NCBI GenBank assembly: GCA_913053795.1
Contig: CAJXGZ010000098.1
Coordinates: forward strand, 1-8,331
DNA: 8,331 bases
Origin: an uncultured Rhodospirillales bacterium
GTDB lineage: Bacteria > Pseudomonadota > Alphaproteobacteria > Rhodospirillales > 2-02-FULL-58-16
Reading direction: 5' to 3'
Made by a program: the position numbers and the translations under genes
Notes under the pieces: model-generated
Told to the model about the DNA's origin: nothing
The model's input: only the letters and a program-made list of their open reading frames with translations
Databases searched by the model: none
Part shown: in pieces, positions 1 to 6,253 of the stretch
Numbering within the stretch: position 1 is the first letter of the stretch
How the letters are laid out: every line of letters starts with the position of its first letter

Positions 1-1109
1 TCCAGGTTCATTTGCCGCGAGTTTTTCAGCAGCGTCGGGACACCGTCCTTACCAGAACGGGCTTGACTTATGTACAGCCAAAGCAGCGCGTAGGGGGCGA
101 GCTTGTCGGTTCCGGTTTCGAACGCTCTCGCGAAATCGTTTTCCGCGACCTCTATTCTGCCGTTATAGAAATACAGGATTCCCCGGCTTAAATACGCATC
201 GGAATAGGCTGGCGTCGCCTGTATGGCCTTGGTGTATTCCTCGATGGCTAAGCCGGAATGATTCATTTGCTCATGAGCCCATCCGCGTCCGTAGTAAGCT
301 TGGCCATAAGAAGGGTTCGCCTGAATAGCCTGGGAGAAGTTGCGAATCGCCTGCTCATGGTTTCCTTTCCCTTCTTGAGCCCAACCGCGCCCGAAATAAG
401 CCTCCGCGTAGTTTTGGTCGAGTAAGATTGCTCGGGTGTACTCCTGGATGGAGAGGTCATAAAGTCCCTCCCGCTCAAACTCTTTCCCTCTCTTATTATA
501 GGTCGGCGCATCGGAAGGCTTTCCAAGACCGGTTACAGGGGGTGTTTTTATGGTGAGCGATTTTTTCTTCATGGCGGAAGGGAAAGGCGGAAAAAACGCT
601 GCTGTTTTTTTCGGTTTCCGCGGAGGTATGCTTACCCTTTTCCGAGACGCTGTTTTTGGCGTTATTGAATTTGGCCTTGGCGTTAGCTTGGGTCTCGCCA
701 CGACAATCTTGGGAGGCGGCATTGGCGTCAACGCTGCGGTTTTTTGTTCGACAGGCGCCTCTGAAGGGGTGGCCTCATCTGGCGCCGCAACAGGCTTGGA
801 CCGAGGGGAAGAATCCGGGAGAGACGAAGGCTGCGCGGGCGGCGTCAACGCCTGCGTCGACGCCGCGGCCCGAGCCTGACCGGCTTCGCCCTCTTGCCCC
901 TCGACGACAGGCGGCGGCTCCGCGGACCTTGGATACCATAAGAAAGCGCCGGCGCCAGCGATGACGAGAGCCACGCTGCCGGCGGCGATCAAGCCCTTTG
1001 AGCGATTATCCTCGGTTAGGATGCCGCCAAATGTAGACACCGTCTTTTCAGTTGGCCCGCCTTTACGCTCTCGCTCGGATCTTTTCAGCGCATCGAGGAT
1101 TAGAGACAT
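1..1109 (-). CDS. GspB-like inner-membrane protein fused to four TPR repeats (3' end outside window)
   Basis: The frame is open from the ATG at 1109 to the window edge (369 codons seen), so the C-terminus is missing. The N-terminus MSLILDALKRSERERKGG is the hallmark cytoplasmic motif of GspB/ExeB-type proteins, which pair with the ATPase GspA to help place type II secretion secretins. A membrane segment follows (about residues 39-59), then a Pro/Ala/Lys-rich periplasmic linker (60-200), then four 34-residue TPRs (201-234, 235-268, 269-302, 303-336); repeats 2 and 3 share GRGWA. The remainder (YALLWLYISQARSG) resembles the tail of NlpI-like TPR proteins. The only standard start is this ATG: an in-frame TAA lies about 30 nt upstream, and AGGAAAG about 14 nt upstream is a distant ribosome site. 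It follows gspA by 31 bp, probably in one operon. Classical GspB has a small beta domain (T2SSB) after the linker; none is seen before the window ends. The GspB signature is confident; the overall function is inferred. Confidence 0.85.
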   Translation of the reverse strand, partial: MSLILDALKRSERERKGGPTEKTVSTFGGILTEDNRSKGLIAAGSVALVIAGAGAFLWYPRSAEPPPVVEGQEGEAGQARAAASTQALTPPAQPSSLPDSSPRSKPVAAPDEATPSEAPVEQKTAALTPMPPPKIVVARPKLTPRPNSITPKTASRKRVSIPPRKPKKTAAFFPPFPSAMKKKSLTIKTPPVTGLGKPSDAPTYNKRGKEFEREGLYDLSIQEYTRAILLDQNYAEAYFGRGWAQEGKGNHEQAIRNFSQAIQANPSYGQAYYGRGWAHEQMNHSGLAIEEYTKAIQATPAYSDAYLSRGILYFYNGRIEVAENDFARAFETGTDKLAPYALLWLYISQARSGKDGVPTLLKNSRQMNL

Positions 1110-1140
1110 GGCTTTATCAAATCTTTCCTGGAGGCTTTAT

Positions 1141-2814
1141 CTAAGGTTTACTTAGAACGGGAATGGTCCCATCCCCAGCCAGCGTATTGATATGGATAAA
1201 CGTCAACGCCCCAACGTTTCCGTCACCGCGCAGCTTGCGGCTGATATGGAAGGCGGCGACTTGGTTTTTCAAAACTTCATCGAAGCTGTCCGGTTTATCC
1301 GTTTCGATGTATTCACCCTGGATTTCCTCCAGACGCTTCCGAAGCCAAGCCACGTCCTCGCCCTGCATGCCGGGCTTGAGGTCGCGCCAGTAAACCGGCG
1401 GCGGCTTCCAAAAGACCATGTAATCTCCAGACCAGAACGGCGTGATGTTGCGAATGTCCGCCACGATTCCGCCACGCCCCACATCGAGCGTGACATTGTT
1501 TCCCTCAAGGGCCGAAACAACAGTGTAAATCCGTTCTCCCTTGCTGGTGACAAGATTAATCAAGGCCGGCCGATTGATGCTTTTCAAGGCGGCCCAGTCG
1601 CCATGCCGTTGCAGACACCTCAGGCCCACATACTTGGCGTCCGTACAGGCGTCAAGCCCGCCAAGGGTGTTGTGCTCAACGTTCCACATGGCGAAGAGCC
1701 TGGATAACGCCGCGCCAAGATCGCGCGCCATCTCAGGATTTTGGAACATATCTTCAATGGTGTCGTCCAACACCGGCGCGGCCCCCCTCACGGCGCCGGG
1801 CGGAGCCGCTGCGGGGGACGGAGCCGTTGCGACGGGTTTCCCTTCCTTAACGATTTTCGCCTCTGGCGCCGCGGGCGCCTTTTGGACCGGAGGCTGCAAA
1901 GGCTGGTCGGTCCCTTGCATTTTCAACGGATCAAAAATCACAAAGATCGCCAAAACAGTCACCAGCAGGGCGGCCGAGACGGCCAATCTTTTCACAGGCC
2001 GGCGGGAGACGCCAAGGACCTCCTTTGAGGCGGTGCGCGCGATCTTTACGTCAACATGCTTTACGCCCATGGCGTAAGCGCCGAGTAAACACCGTTCGCA
2101 AATACTGTTGATCAGACGGGGAACGCCGCGCGATAGGATAAAAATTTCCGAGATGGAGTCGGAACTGAAAATACCCTCGGCCAATCCCGCGATCTTAAGC
2201 CTGTGCAGAATGTACGCCCTTGTTTCGTCAGGGGTCATGGGGTCAAGATGATAGCGGGCGGTGATGCGCTGGTTGACTTGGCGCAATTCCTGGCGTCCCA
2301 GAAGGTTCTTCAATTCGGGTTGGCCGATAAGGATGATTTGCAACAGCTTGGTGCTGGAGGTTTCCAGGTTGGTCAGCAGACGCACCTGCTCAAGCACCTT
2401 GGGACTAAGGTTTTGCGCCTCGTCGATGATTAAAACGGCTCGCCGCCCCTTGGCGTGGGACTCAAGAAGGCGCCCATTGATGGCGTCCATCAACGTCTTG
2501 AGGCTATTCGTCGTTTCCGGATAGGAGATTTCCATCTCATCGCAAATGTTCGCCAGCAAATCGAATTCGTTCAGGCGTGGGTTGACGCAGAGGGCGAGGT
2601 CAACGGAGTCGGGCAACCTATCCACCAAACATCGGCTGATGGTCGTCTTGCCGGTTCCCACCTCGCCGGTCAGAAGAACGAAACCGTTGCCTCCCTGGAC
2701 GCCATAGATCAGGTGCGCAAGCGCTTCCTGATGCCGCTTGCTCATGTACACATAGCGCGGATCCGGCGTGTTGGAAAAAGGGTTCTCTTCGATGCCGAAG
2801 AATGAACGAAACAT
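1141..2814 (-). CDS. gspA: GspA/ExeA-type AAA ATPase with C-terminal peptidoglycan-binding domain
   Basis: A 557-residue bitopic membrane ATPase of the GspA/ExeA family, which with GspB binds peptidoglycan and supports secretin assembly in type II secretion. It opens with the family-typical MFRSFFGIEENPFSNTPDPR. The AAA domain has Walker A GEVGTGKT (50-57), Walker B AVLIIDEAQ (126-134) and a sensor-like ILIGQPEL (162-169). One membrane helix lies at about 277-294, then a Pro/Ala linker (300-345). The periplasmic part holds a peptidase C39-like fold (about 365-470, with the family-like RPALINLV and a Trp-rich end) and a PG_binding_1-like domain (about 478-545, starting LKPGMQGEDVAWLRKRL). The C39-like segment shows no obvious catalytic His, as expected for a non-catalytic domain. 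The gene starts 20 bp after the regulator's stop, without a strong ribosome site, and precedes the GspB-like gene. XrtA-associated ATPases share the N-terminal half but usually lack this C-terminal part, so GspA fits better. Confidence 0.92.
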   Translation of the reverse strand: MFRSFFGIEENPFSNTPDPRYVYMSKRHQEALAHLIYGVQGGNGFVLLTGEVGTGKTTISRCLVDRLPDSVDLALCVNPRLNEFDLLANICDEMEISYPETTNSLKTLMDAINGRLLESHAKGRRAVLIIDEAQNLSPKVLEQVRLLTNLETSSTKLLQIILIGQPELKNLLGRQELRQVNQRITARYHLDPMTPDETRAYILHRLKIAGLAEGIFSSDSISEIFILSRGVPRLINSICERCLLGAYAMGVKHVDVKIARTASKEVLGVSRRPVKRLAVSAALLVTVLAIFVIFDPLKMQGTDQPLQPPVQKAPAAPEAKIVKEGKPVATAPSPAAAPPGAVRGAAPVLDDTIEDMFQNPEMARDLGAALSRLFAMWNVEHNTLGGLDACTDAKYVGLRCLQRHGDWAALKSINRPALINLVTSKGERIYTVVSALEGNNVTLDVGRGGIVADIRNITPFWSGDYMVFWKPPPVYWRDLKPGMQGEDVAWLRKRLEEIQGEYIETDKPDSFDEVLKNQVAAFHISRKLRGDGNVGALTFIHINTLAGDGTIPVLSKP

Positions 2815-2834
2815 ATTGCTAAGAACCCGTCAGC

Positions 2835-3539
2835 CTATTGTTCGGCCAAGCGTTGAAGACGGGCGTGATCCCTTATGACAAGACTTCTGTGTTTTCGTTC
2901 AACCACGCCATCGCGGGCTAGTTTGCCGATGGCTTCGGCGACGATTTCCTTTTCCGTGCCCACCCAGGAAGCGATTTCGGCGTGGTTTGGAATGTTAACG
3001 ATAATCCATGAACCGTCGCCCAGGGTGTTGGGTTCGCAAATTCGCAACAACTCGTAATAGATTCGCTGGTGAGGCGTGAGGGTGCTGAGCGTGGTGAGCC
3101 GGGAGTTCAGGGTGCGGATAAAGCCGGCGAATCTCTTCAAAAGGGCCAGCGACGTCTCGGGACACTCCAACATGAGCTCCCGAAAGACCTTGCTGGGCAA
3201 CTGGGCGACAAGTGAAAACTCCAAGGCGGTAACCCGCGCCGAGCGTTTTTTTGAATCTATGGCCGACAGTTCCCCGAAAGAATTTCCTGCGGAAAGCTCA
3301 GCCAAGGCGATTTGTTGGTTCTCGGACAGGAAGTCCATCGCCTTAACCTTGCCCTTGGCGATGAAATAAACGTCAGTGGAGGTGTCGGCGAGGTCGATAA
3401 TGATTTCGTTAGGGGCGAATTCCAGCCATTTGCATTTCTTCTCAAGCTCGGCGATCTTCCCCGGTGGAACCTCAACGAGAAGGGATACGCCATCAAGGCT
3501 TCTTGCAGAATCAATAAGCTTGGATTGTTTCCTGGCCAA
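2835..3539 (-). CDS. Crp/Fnr-family transcriptional regulator
   Basis: A 234-residue regulator with an N-terminal cyclic-nucleotide-binding beta barrel (about 20-130), a long dimer helix (130-152) and a C-terminal Crp-type winged helix (155-230). The phosphate-binding-cassette-like stretch FGELSAIDSKKRSARV (88-103) keeps a Glu (E90) and an Arg-Ser pair (R99-S100) matching the cAMP-contacting E72 and R82-S83 of E. coli CRP. There is no cysteine cluster for an Fe-S centre, so it is not a classical FNR. In the helix-turn-helix (183-207) the recognition helix aligns as K197-E198...E202, where CRP has R180-E181...R185. The start is TTG: no ATG or GTG precedes it after the in-frame TGA about 9 codons upstream, AGGGTG sits 8 nt before it, and the next Met (68) would cut the barrel. 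It is first in a likely operon with gspA and the GspB-like gene and may control them or the nearby tad genes; ligand and targets are inferred. Confidence 0.9.
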   Translation of the reverse strand: MARKQSKLIDSARSLDGVSLLVEVPPGKIAELEKKCKWLEFAPNEIIIDLADTSTDVYFIAKGKVKAMDFLSENQQIALAELSAGNSFGELSAIDSKKRSARVTALEFSLVAQLPSKVFRELMLECPETSLALLKRFAGFIRTLNSRLTTLSTLTPHQRIYYELLRICEPNTLGDGSWIIVNIPNHAEIASWVGTEKEIVAEAIGKLARDGVVERKHRSLVIRDHARLQRLAEQ

Positions 3540-3547
3540 AACCAGAT

Positions 3548-3553
3548 CACCCT
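3548..3553 (-). promoter_or_regulatory. Ribosome binding site supporting the TTG start of the Crp-like regulator
   Basis: On the minus strand AGGGTG lies 8 nt before the TTG at 3539. It is a usable Shine-Dalgarno match and, with the lack of any other standard start after the upstream in-frame stop, decides the start. Confidence 0.5.
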
Positions 3554-3640
3554 GTTTTACGACTCAAGAACTTCAAGAAATAAATTCACCAATTCATTTT
3601 CGCAAAGCATCCACATTTACGCAATGCGCAATAATTCAGA

Positions 3641-3776
3641 GCAATCGTATTTCGCGGTCAATCAATGAAACTAACTGGCTTCGCCTTGACGAAAACTTGC
3701 CTGCCCCCCGAACTCCGCGACCGCATTACCTGGGACAGTCCCCTCAACCTAGAGCATCATGGTCAAATACGATTGC
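3641..3776. repeat. 12-bp perfect inverted repeat with 112-bp spacer
   Basis: GCAATCGTATTT at 3641-3652 is matched exactly, in reverse complement, by AAATACGATTGC at 3765-3776. The spacer contains the 11-bp palindrome GGGACAGTCCC (3732-3742) and a shorter pair GCGGTC (3654-3659) / GACCGC (3719-3724). It could be a pair of operator sites for the downstream regulator operon, or a small non-coding interspersed repeat; a single window cannot tell these apart. Confidence 0.5.
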
Positions 3777-3798
3777 CCAGCGCAATGATTGGTTTCAT

Positions 3799-4572
3799 TC
3801 ATCGTAGGGGTCTTTTAGCGGGCGTTGATTTCTTTTTTTTATGAAAGAGGTAATAGAAGGCAAGGTTGTTGCGCACCGTTTCCTCGTCAAGATCCATTTT
3901 TGAAATGGCCTCGGCTTCATCAAAATCCCCCTTGATGCCGTGGAAAAGAGCGAGATTTTGGCGAATCTGCGGGTTTTTTCGCGAGATTTTACTGGCCTGT
4001 TTAAGTGTTGCGATGGCCATTTTGATTTTTCCCTGCTGGGCGGCGGATATGGCCATGTTATTGAGGATGACGGGGTTGTTGGGAGAAAGCTCGTTAGCGA
4101 TACGGTAAGCCTCCATGGCTTTGTCGTACTGTTGCAACACGTCATAGGAAATTCCCATGGCGGAATAGGCCTCCCAATTGCCGGAATCTTTTTCAATGGC
4201 GATTTTCAGATAACCGATGGCGTCGCTGGCCATTCCCGCCGCCAGTTTAGCCTTGCTTAGCTCAAGCAGGTATGGCGTCAGTTCGGCGAAGGATTTCCAC
4301 TTCGCCTCCATAACCTTGACGGCTTCGCCGGCCGCTCCCCCGTAGCGCAAGGCTTTGGCCAATTCCAAAAGCACCCCAAGGTCTTCCGGGTGTTTTTGAT
4401 GCAAGTTGCGGTAATGAAGGGCCGCCGAAGGGTAATCGGATTTTTTCTGAGCCTCGGCCGCCGCATGTTGAATGGTTTCCGTTATCCCCTCTTCTTTATC
4501 ATTGCCGGCGCAGCCGCCAATAAGGGCGGCCGCAAGAAAAAGAGCCGTTGATTTGCGAAATAAACCAGCCAT
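3799..4572 (-). CDS. tadD: TadD, TPR lipoprotein of the Tad (Flp) pilus
   Basis: A 257-residue outer-membrane lipoprotein of the Tad secretion system; TadD family members assist assembly or stability of the RcpA/CpaC secretin. The N-terminus MAGLFRKSTALFLAAALIGG followed by Cys21 is a lipoprotein signal with lipobox IGGC. TPR-type helices run from about residue 45 to 225, the clearest being 134-167 (YSAMGISYDVLQQYDKAMEAY), 168-201 and 202-225. The tail, with LALFHGIKGDFDEAEAI and VRNNLAFY, is typical of TadD. The frame extends upstream to an ATG at 4665, but that would put 31 residues before the signal peptide, so I chose the ATG at 4572. This start lacks a good ribosome site: AGAGG lies 21 nt away. 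The gene is divergent from tadG. The C-terminus is Lys-rich (KKKKSTPAKR). Confidence 0.88.
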   Translation of the reverse strand: MAGLFRKSTALFLAAALIGGCAGNDKEEGITETIQHAAAEAQKKSDYPSAALHYRNLHQKHPEDLGVLLELAKALRYGGAAGEAVKVMEAKWKSFAELTPYLLELSKAKLAAGMASDAIGYLKIAIEKDSGNWEAYSAMGISYDVLQQYDKAMEAYRIANELSPNNPVILNNMAISAAQQGKIKMAIATLKQASKISRKNPQIRQNLALFHGIKGDFDEAEAISKMDLDEETVRNNLAFYYLFHKKKKSTPAKRPLR

Positions 4573-4723
4573 GACGAATAATGATGAATGGAGCCTCTTA
4601 AATTTCGGTGAAGGGCCGAAACCTGAAGCGCGATGCGGCGCCAAATTTTGTCGGGATGAAATCATATTTCTTTCTAAATTCCGGGAAACTCAAGGCCGCC
4701 ATGAAGTGAACGAAAAAACCATA

Positions 4724-4779
4724 TTTTCCTCAATTTTCCTCAACGGCCATTGTGATTCGATCACTATCATTTTCCTCAA
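4724..4779 (+). repeat. Three copies of the 10-bp direct repeat TTTTCCTCAA
   Basis: Identical copies lie at 4724-4733, 4734-4743 and 4770-4779. The first two are tandem and the third starts 36 bp after the second. They flank the Crp/Fnr-like palindrome, and the third overlaps the expected -35 region of the tadG promoter. Three exact 10-mers within 56 bp of a promoter suggest binding sites for a regulator that recognises direct repeats; the binding protein is unknown. Confidence 0.65.
4749..4767. promoter_or_regulatory. Crp/Fnr-like palindromic operator upstream of tadG
   Basis: The sequence ATTGTGATTCGATCACTAT is an imperfect dyad with the core GTGAT-N3-ATCAC and matching outer AT/AT pairs, giving 7 paired positions per half. 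The half-site GTGA/TCAC resembles Crp-type sites, but the spacing is one base shorter than the usual TGTGA-N6-TCACA. Its centre (4758) is about 42 bp upstream of the start site predicted from the -10-like box at 4788-4793, the position used by activators that overlap the -35. The Crp-like regulator at 2835-3539 is a natural candidate to bind it; this is inference. Confidence 0.5.
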
Positions 4780-4787
4780 AAATGGAG

Positions 4788-4793
4788 TATAGT
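4788..4793 (+). promoter_or_regulatory. Candidate -10 box of the tadG-tadE operon
   Basis: TATAGT resembles the sigma-70 -10 consensus TATAAT. Seventeen bases upstream the -35 position reads TATCAT (4765-4770), which is poor and fits an activator-dependent promoter. TATATT at 4793-4798 is an overlapping alternative. A start near 4800 would leave a short leader before the ATG at 4830. Confidence 0.4.
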
Positions 4794-4829
4794 ATATTTT
4801 GTTGTTTTTTTCAGGAAAACAGTAACTCC

Positions 4830-6236
4830 ATGAGAAATATTGAGGCGAAACAAGCCACTGCTAGAAAGCGTGGCGCTTTTTTTCCGAAAATCTTGGTCAA
4901 CGCATTCTCCAGTTTCCATCTTCCTCCATTGGCGAAGAATTTGGTCCGTGACAAAAGCGGCGTCATCGTCATCATGTTCGCGCTCTTGCTGCCTGTGCTT
5001 CTGGGTGTCATCGGCATCGGCGTCGAGGTCGGCGGTTGGTATCAATCCAGGCGCGGTCTGCAAAGCGCGGCCGACGCCGCCGCCATCGCCGGCGCCTATG
5101 GCGTGAAAAGCGGCGATAGCGAAGCGGCGGCCTACGCCAAGGCCAAGCTTGAGGCGGAGCGCAACTGGGGCGGCGCCTTCACCGCAGGCGAATTCAATAC
5201 CGACATCATGCCCCCGACCAGCGGCGCCTACACCACGGACTCAAGCGCCCTTGAAGTGGAGCTGACGAAATCGGTGTCCTTGATGTTCATCAAGTACCTC
5301 ATGTCCAGCAGCTCCATCACCATCAACGCCCGCGCCGTGGCGACGGTTTTATCGGGCGGCGATATCTGCTTAATGGGCAAGGACACTTCGGACACGGGAA
5401 TCGATTCTGGCGGAAACGCCACGGTTAATGTGGACAATTGCGTTGTGGTGTCCAATTCAAGTGATCCCGACGCCATAGAGGCGACCGGAAACGCAACGCT
5501 GATAGCGGACTGTTATTATGTTGTTGGCGGCGTCTCGGACACAACGCAAATGACCTTTGACGCGGGCTGCTCTCCCACCCAAAACGGGGCGCCCATCACC
5601 GACCCCTACGCAAGCCTGACGGACCCCAACGCCGCTTGCGACTATCCCGGCGGCTTAACGGTTAATGACGGCTCGTCGAATCCCTTCGATGGCTCCTTCA
5701 TCGACCCTAAAGTTTTCTGCGGCGATCTTTGGGTGCAAAATGGAGAAGTTACTCTAAGTAATGGAATCTTCGTTATCGATGGCGGCGACCTGAAGGCCAA
5801 TGCAAACGGCATCCTTAGAGTTGTAAACGCCACGATCATTCTTAAGAACGGAGCCCGGATAAATAATTTCAACGGATCGTCACTCATAGAAATGAGCGCG
5901 CCGACGTCCACCACCGTTTCTCCCATCGACTCTTCCACGCCCGGCGTCTGGCAGGACATCCTTGTTTATCAGGACCGCGACACATCGAACACCTGCACGG
6001 GCAACAACTGCAATTCCCTTAACGGTAATTCTTCATCGACGTTTAATGGCGTTATGTATTTCCCCAACCAGGAAATAAACATCCAGGGCGGAAACACAAG
6101 CTCTGGAAACTGTGTGCGTATTATCGCATTACGGATAGGGTTCAGCGGCAATAACACCTTTAATATTGACAACAATTACTGCTCCAATTTCGCAATCTCC
6201 ATGACTGTTCCCGGCGGCGTCGGTCTTGTGGAATGA
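4830..6236 (+). CDS. tadG: TadG-like Tad pilus protein with Cys-rich, beta-helix-like exterior
   Basis: A 468-residue membrane-anchored Tad component. After a basic N-terminal stretch, the Tad_N/TadE-G-like segment is at about 42-90: DKSGVIVIMFALLLPVLLGV as membrane anchor (about 46-68), then RRGLQSAADAAAIAGAYG, the conserved amphipathic motif of TadG proteins. The rest is predicted periplasmic or surface-exposed and rich in Gly, Asn, Ser and Thr, with short strand-turn repeats such as GGNATVNVDNC and GNATLIADCYY, suggesting a right-handed beta-helix. No von Willebrand A MIDAS motif is seen, unlike longer TadGs. Ten cysteines (180, 204, 228, 247, 270, 297, 389, 394, 428, 451) all lie outside the membrane. 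I chose ATG 4830 because AGGA stands about 13 nt before it and the GTG at 4752 lies inside the operator. Unlike the two following pseudopilins it lacks Glu at +5 (Met instead), so cleavage by the prepilin peptidase is not expected. Its stop overlaps an ATG that could start tadE. Confidence 0.87.
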   Translation: MRNIEAKQATARKRGAFFPKILVNAFSSFHLPPLAKNLVRDKSGVIVIMFALLLPVLLGVIGIGVEVGGWYQSRRGLQSAADAAAIAGAYGVKSGDSEAAAYAKAKLEAERNWGGAFTAGEFNTDIMPPTSGAYTTDSSALEVELTKSVSLMFIKYLMSSSSITINARAVATVLSGGDICLMGKDTSDTGIDSGGNATVNVDNCVVVSNSSDPDAIEATGNATLIADCYYVVGGVSDTTQMTFDAGCSPTQNGAPITDPYASLTDPNAACDYPGGLTVNDGSSNPFDGSFIDPKVFCGDLWVQNGEVTLSNGIFVIDGGDLKANANGILRVVNATIILKNGARINNFNGSSLIEMSAPTSTTVSPIDSSTPGVWQDILVYQDRDTSNTCTGNNCNSLNGNSSSTFNGVMYFPNQEINIQGGNTSSGNCVRIIALRIGFSGNNTFNIDNNYCSNFAISMTVPGGVGLVE

Positions 6237-6237
6237 C

Positions 6238-6243
6238 GAGAGG
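6238..6243 (+). promoter_or_regulatory. Ribosome binding site choosing the tadE start at 6254
   Basis: GAGAGG lies 10 nt before ATG 6254, 1 nt before ATG 6245 and after ATG 6233, so it supports only the start at 6254. The ATG at 6233 overlaps the tadG stop (ATGA) and remains possible through translational coupling. Confidence 0.45.
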
Positions 6244-6253
6244 CATGGAAATC

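Larger units (their letters stand above)
3540..3798. other. Intergenic region between tadD and the regulator gene, with inverted repeats
   Basis: This 259-bp stretch holds no convincing gene. It separates the tadD stop from the regulator start, both on the minus strand, so it should carry the regulator operon's promoter and the 3' end of the tadD transcript. It is more AT-rich near the regulator. I see no strong -35/-10 pair: a minus-strand TTGCGT with a weak GAAAAT 17 bp on is the best I could find. It contains a 12-bp inverted repeat and a perfect GGGAC-A-GTCCC palindrome (3732-3742). No T-tract follows that palindrome on the minus strand, so it does not look like an intrinsic terminator. 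Confidence 0.5.
4573..4829. promoter_or_regulatory. Divergent regulatory region between tadD and tadG
   Basis: This 257-bp AT-rich region lies between two divergent Tad genes and should carry both promoters. On the tadG side it contains three direct repeats, a Crp/Fnr-like palindrome and a -10-like box, each listed separately. On the tadD side I found only a weak candidate, TTGAGT on the minus strand (4688-4693) with AAATAT about 18 bp beyond. Upstream in-frame starts of both flanking genes (ATG at 4665 for tadD, GTG at 4752 for tadG) fall inside it and are probably not used. Confidence 0.6.

Noticed and set aside
550..879. Plus-strand 109-codon open frame opposite the GspB-like linker
   Set aside because: It is antisense to a frame with a recognisable GspB start and TPRs, and its Gly/Ala-rich translation mirrors the Pro/Ala linker; no family features or ribosome site.
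1192..1707. Plus-strand 171-codon open frame opposite gspA
   Set aside because: It lies entirely opposite the conserved C39-like and peptidoglycan-binding parts of GspA and shows no domain of its own.
1141..2814. XrtA/PEP-CTERM-associated ATPase as the identity of the AAA protein
   Set aside because: The N-terminal half would fit, but the membrane helix followed by C39-like and peptidoglycan-binding domains, and the adjacent GspB signature, point to GspA/ExeA.
3732..3742. GGGACAGTCCC palindrome as an intrinsic terminator for tadD
   Set aside because: The loop would be only 1-3 nt and no T-tract follows on the minus strand.
3376..3807. Plus-strand 143-codon frame spanning the regulator's 5' end and the intergenic region
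   Set aside because: More than a third overlaps the cNMP-binding barrel on the other strand and the rest crosses the inverted repeats; no ribosome site or protein-like pattern.
4752..4829. GTG at 4752 as the tadG start
   Set aside because: It falls inside the Crp/Fnr-like dyad and upstream of the -10-like box; ATG 4830 has a Shine-Dalgarno-like AGGA and a more sensible N-terminus.
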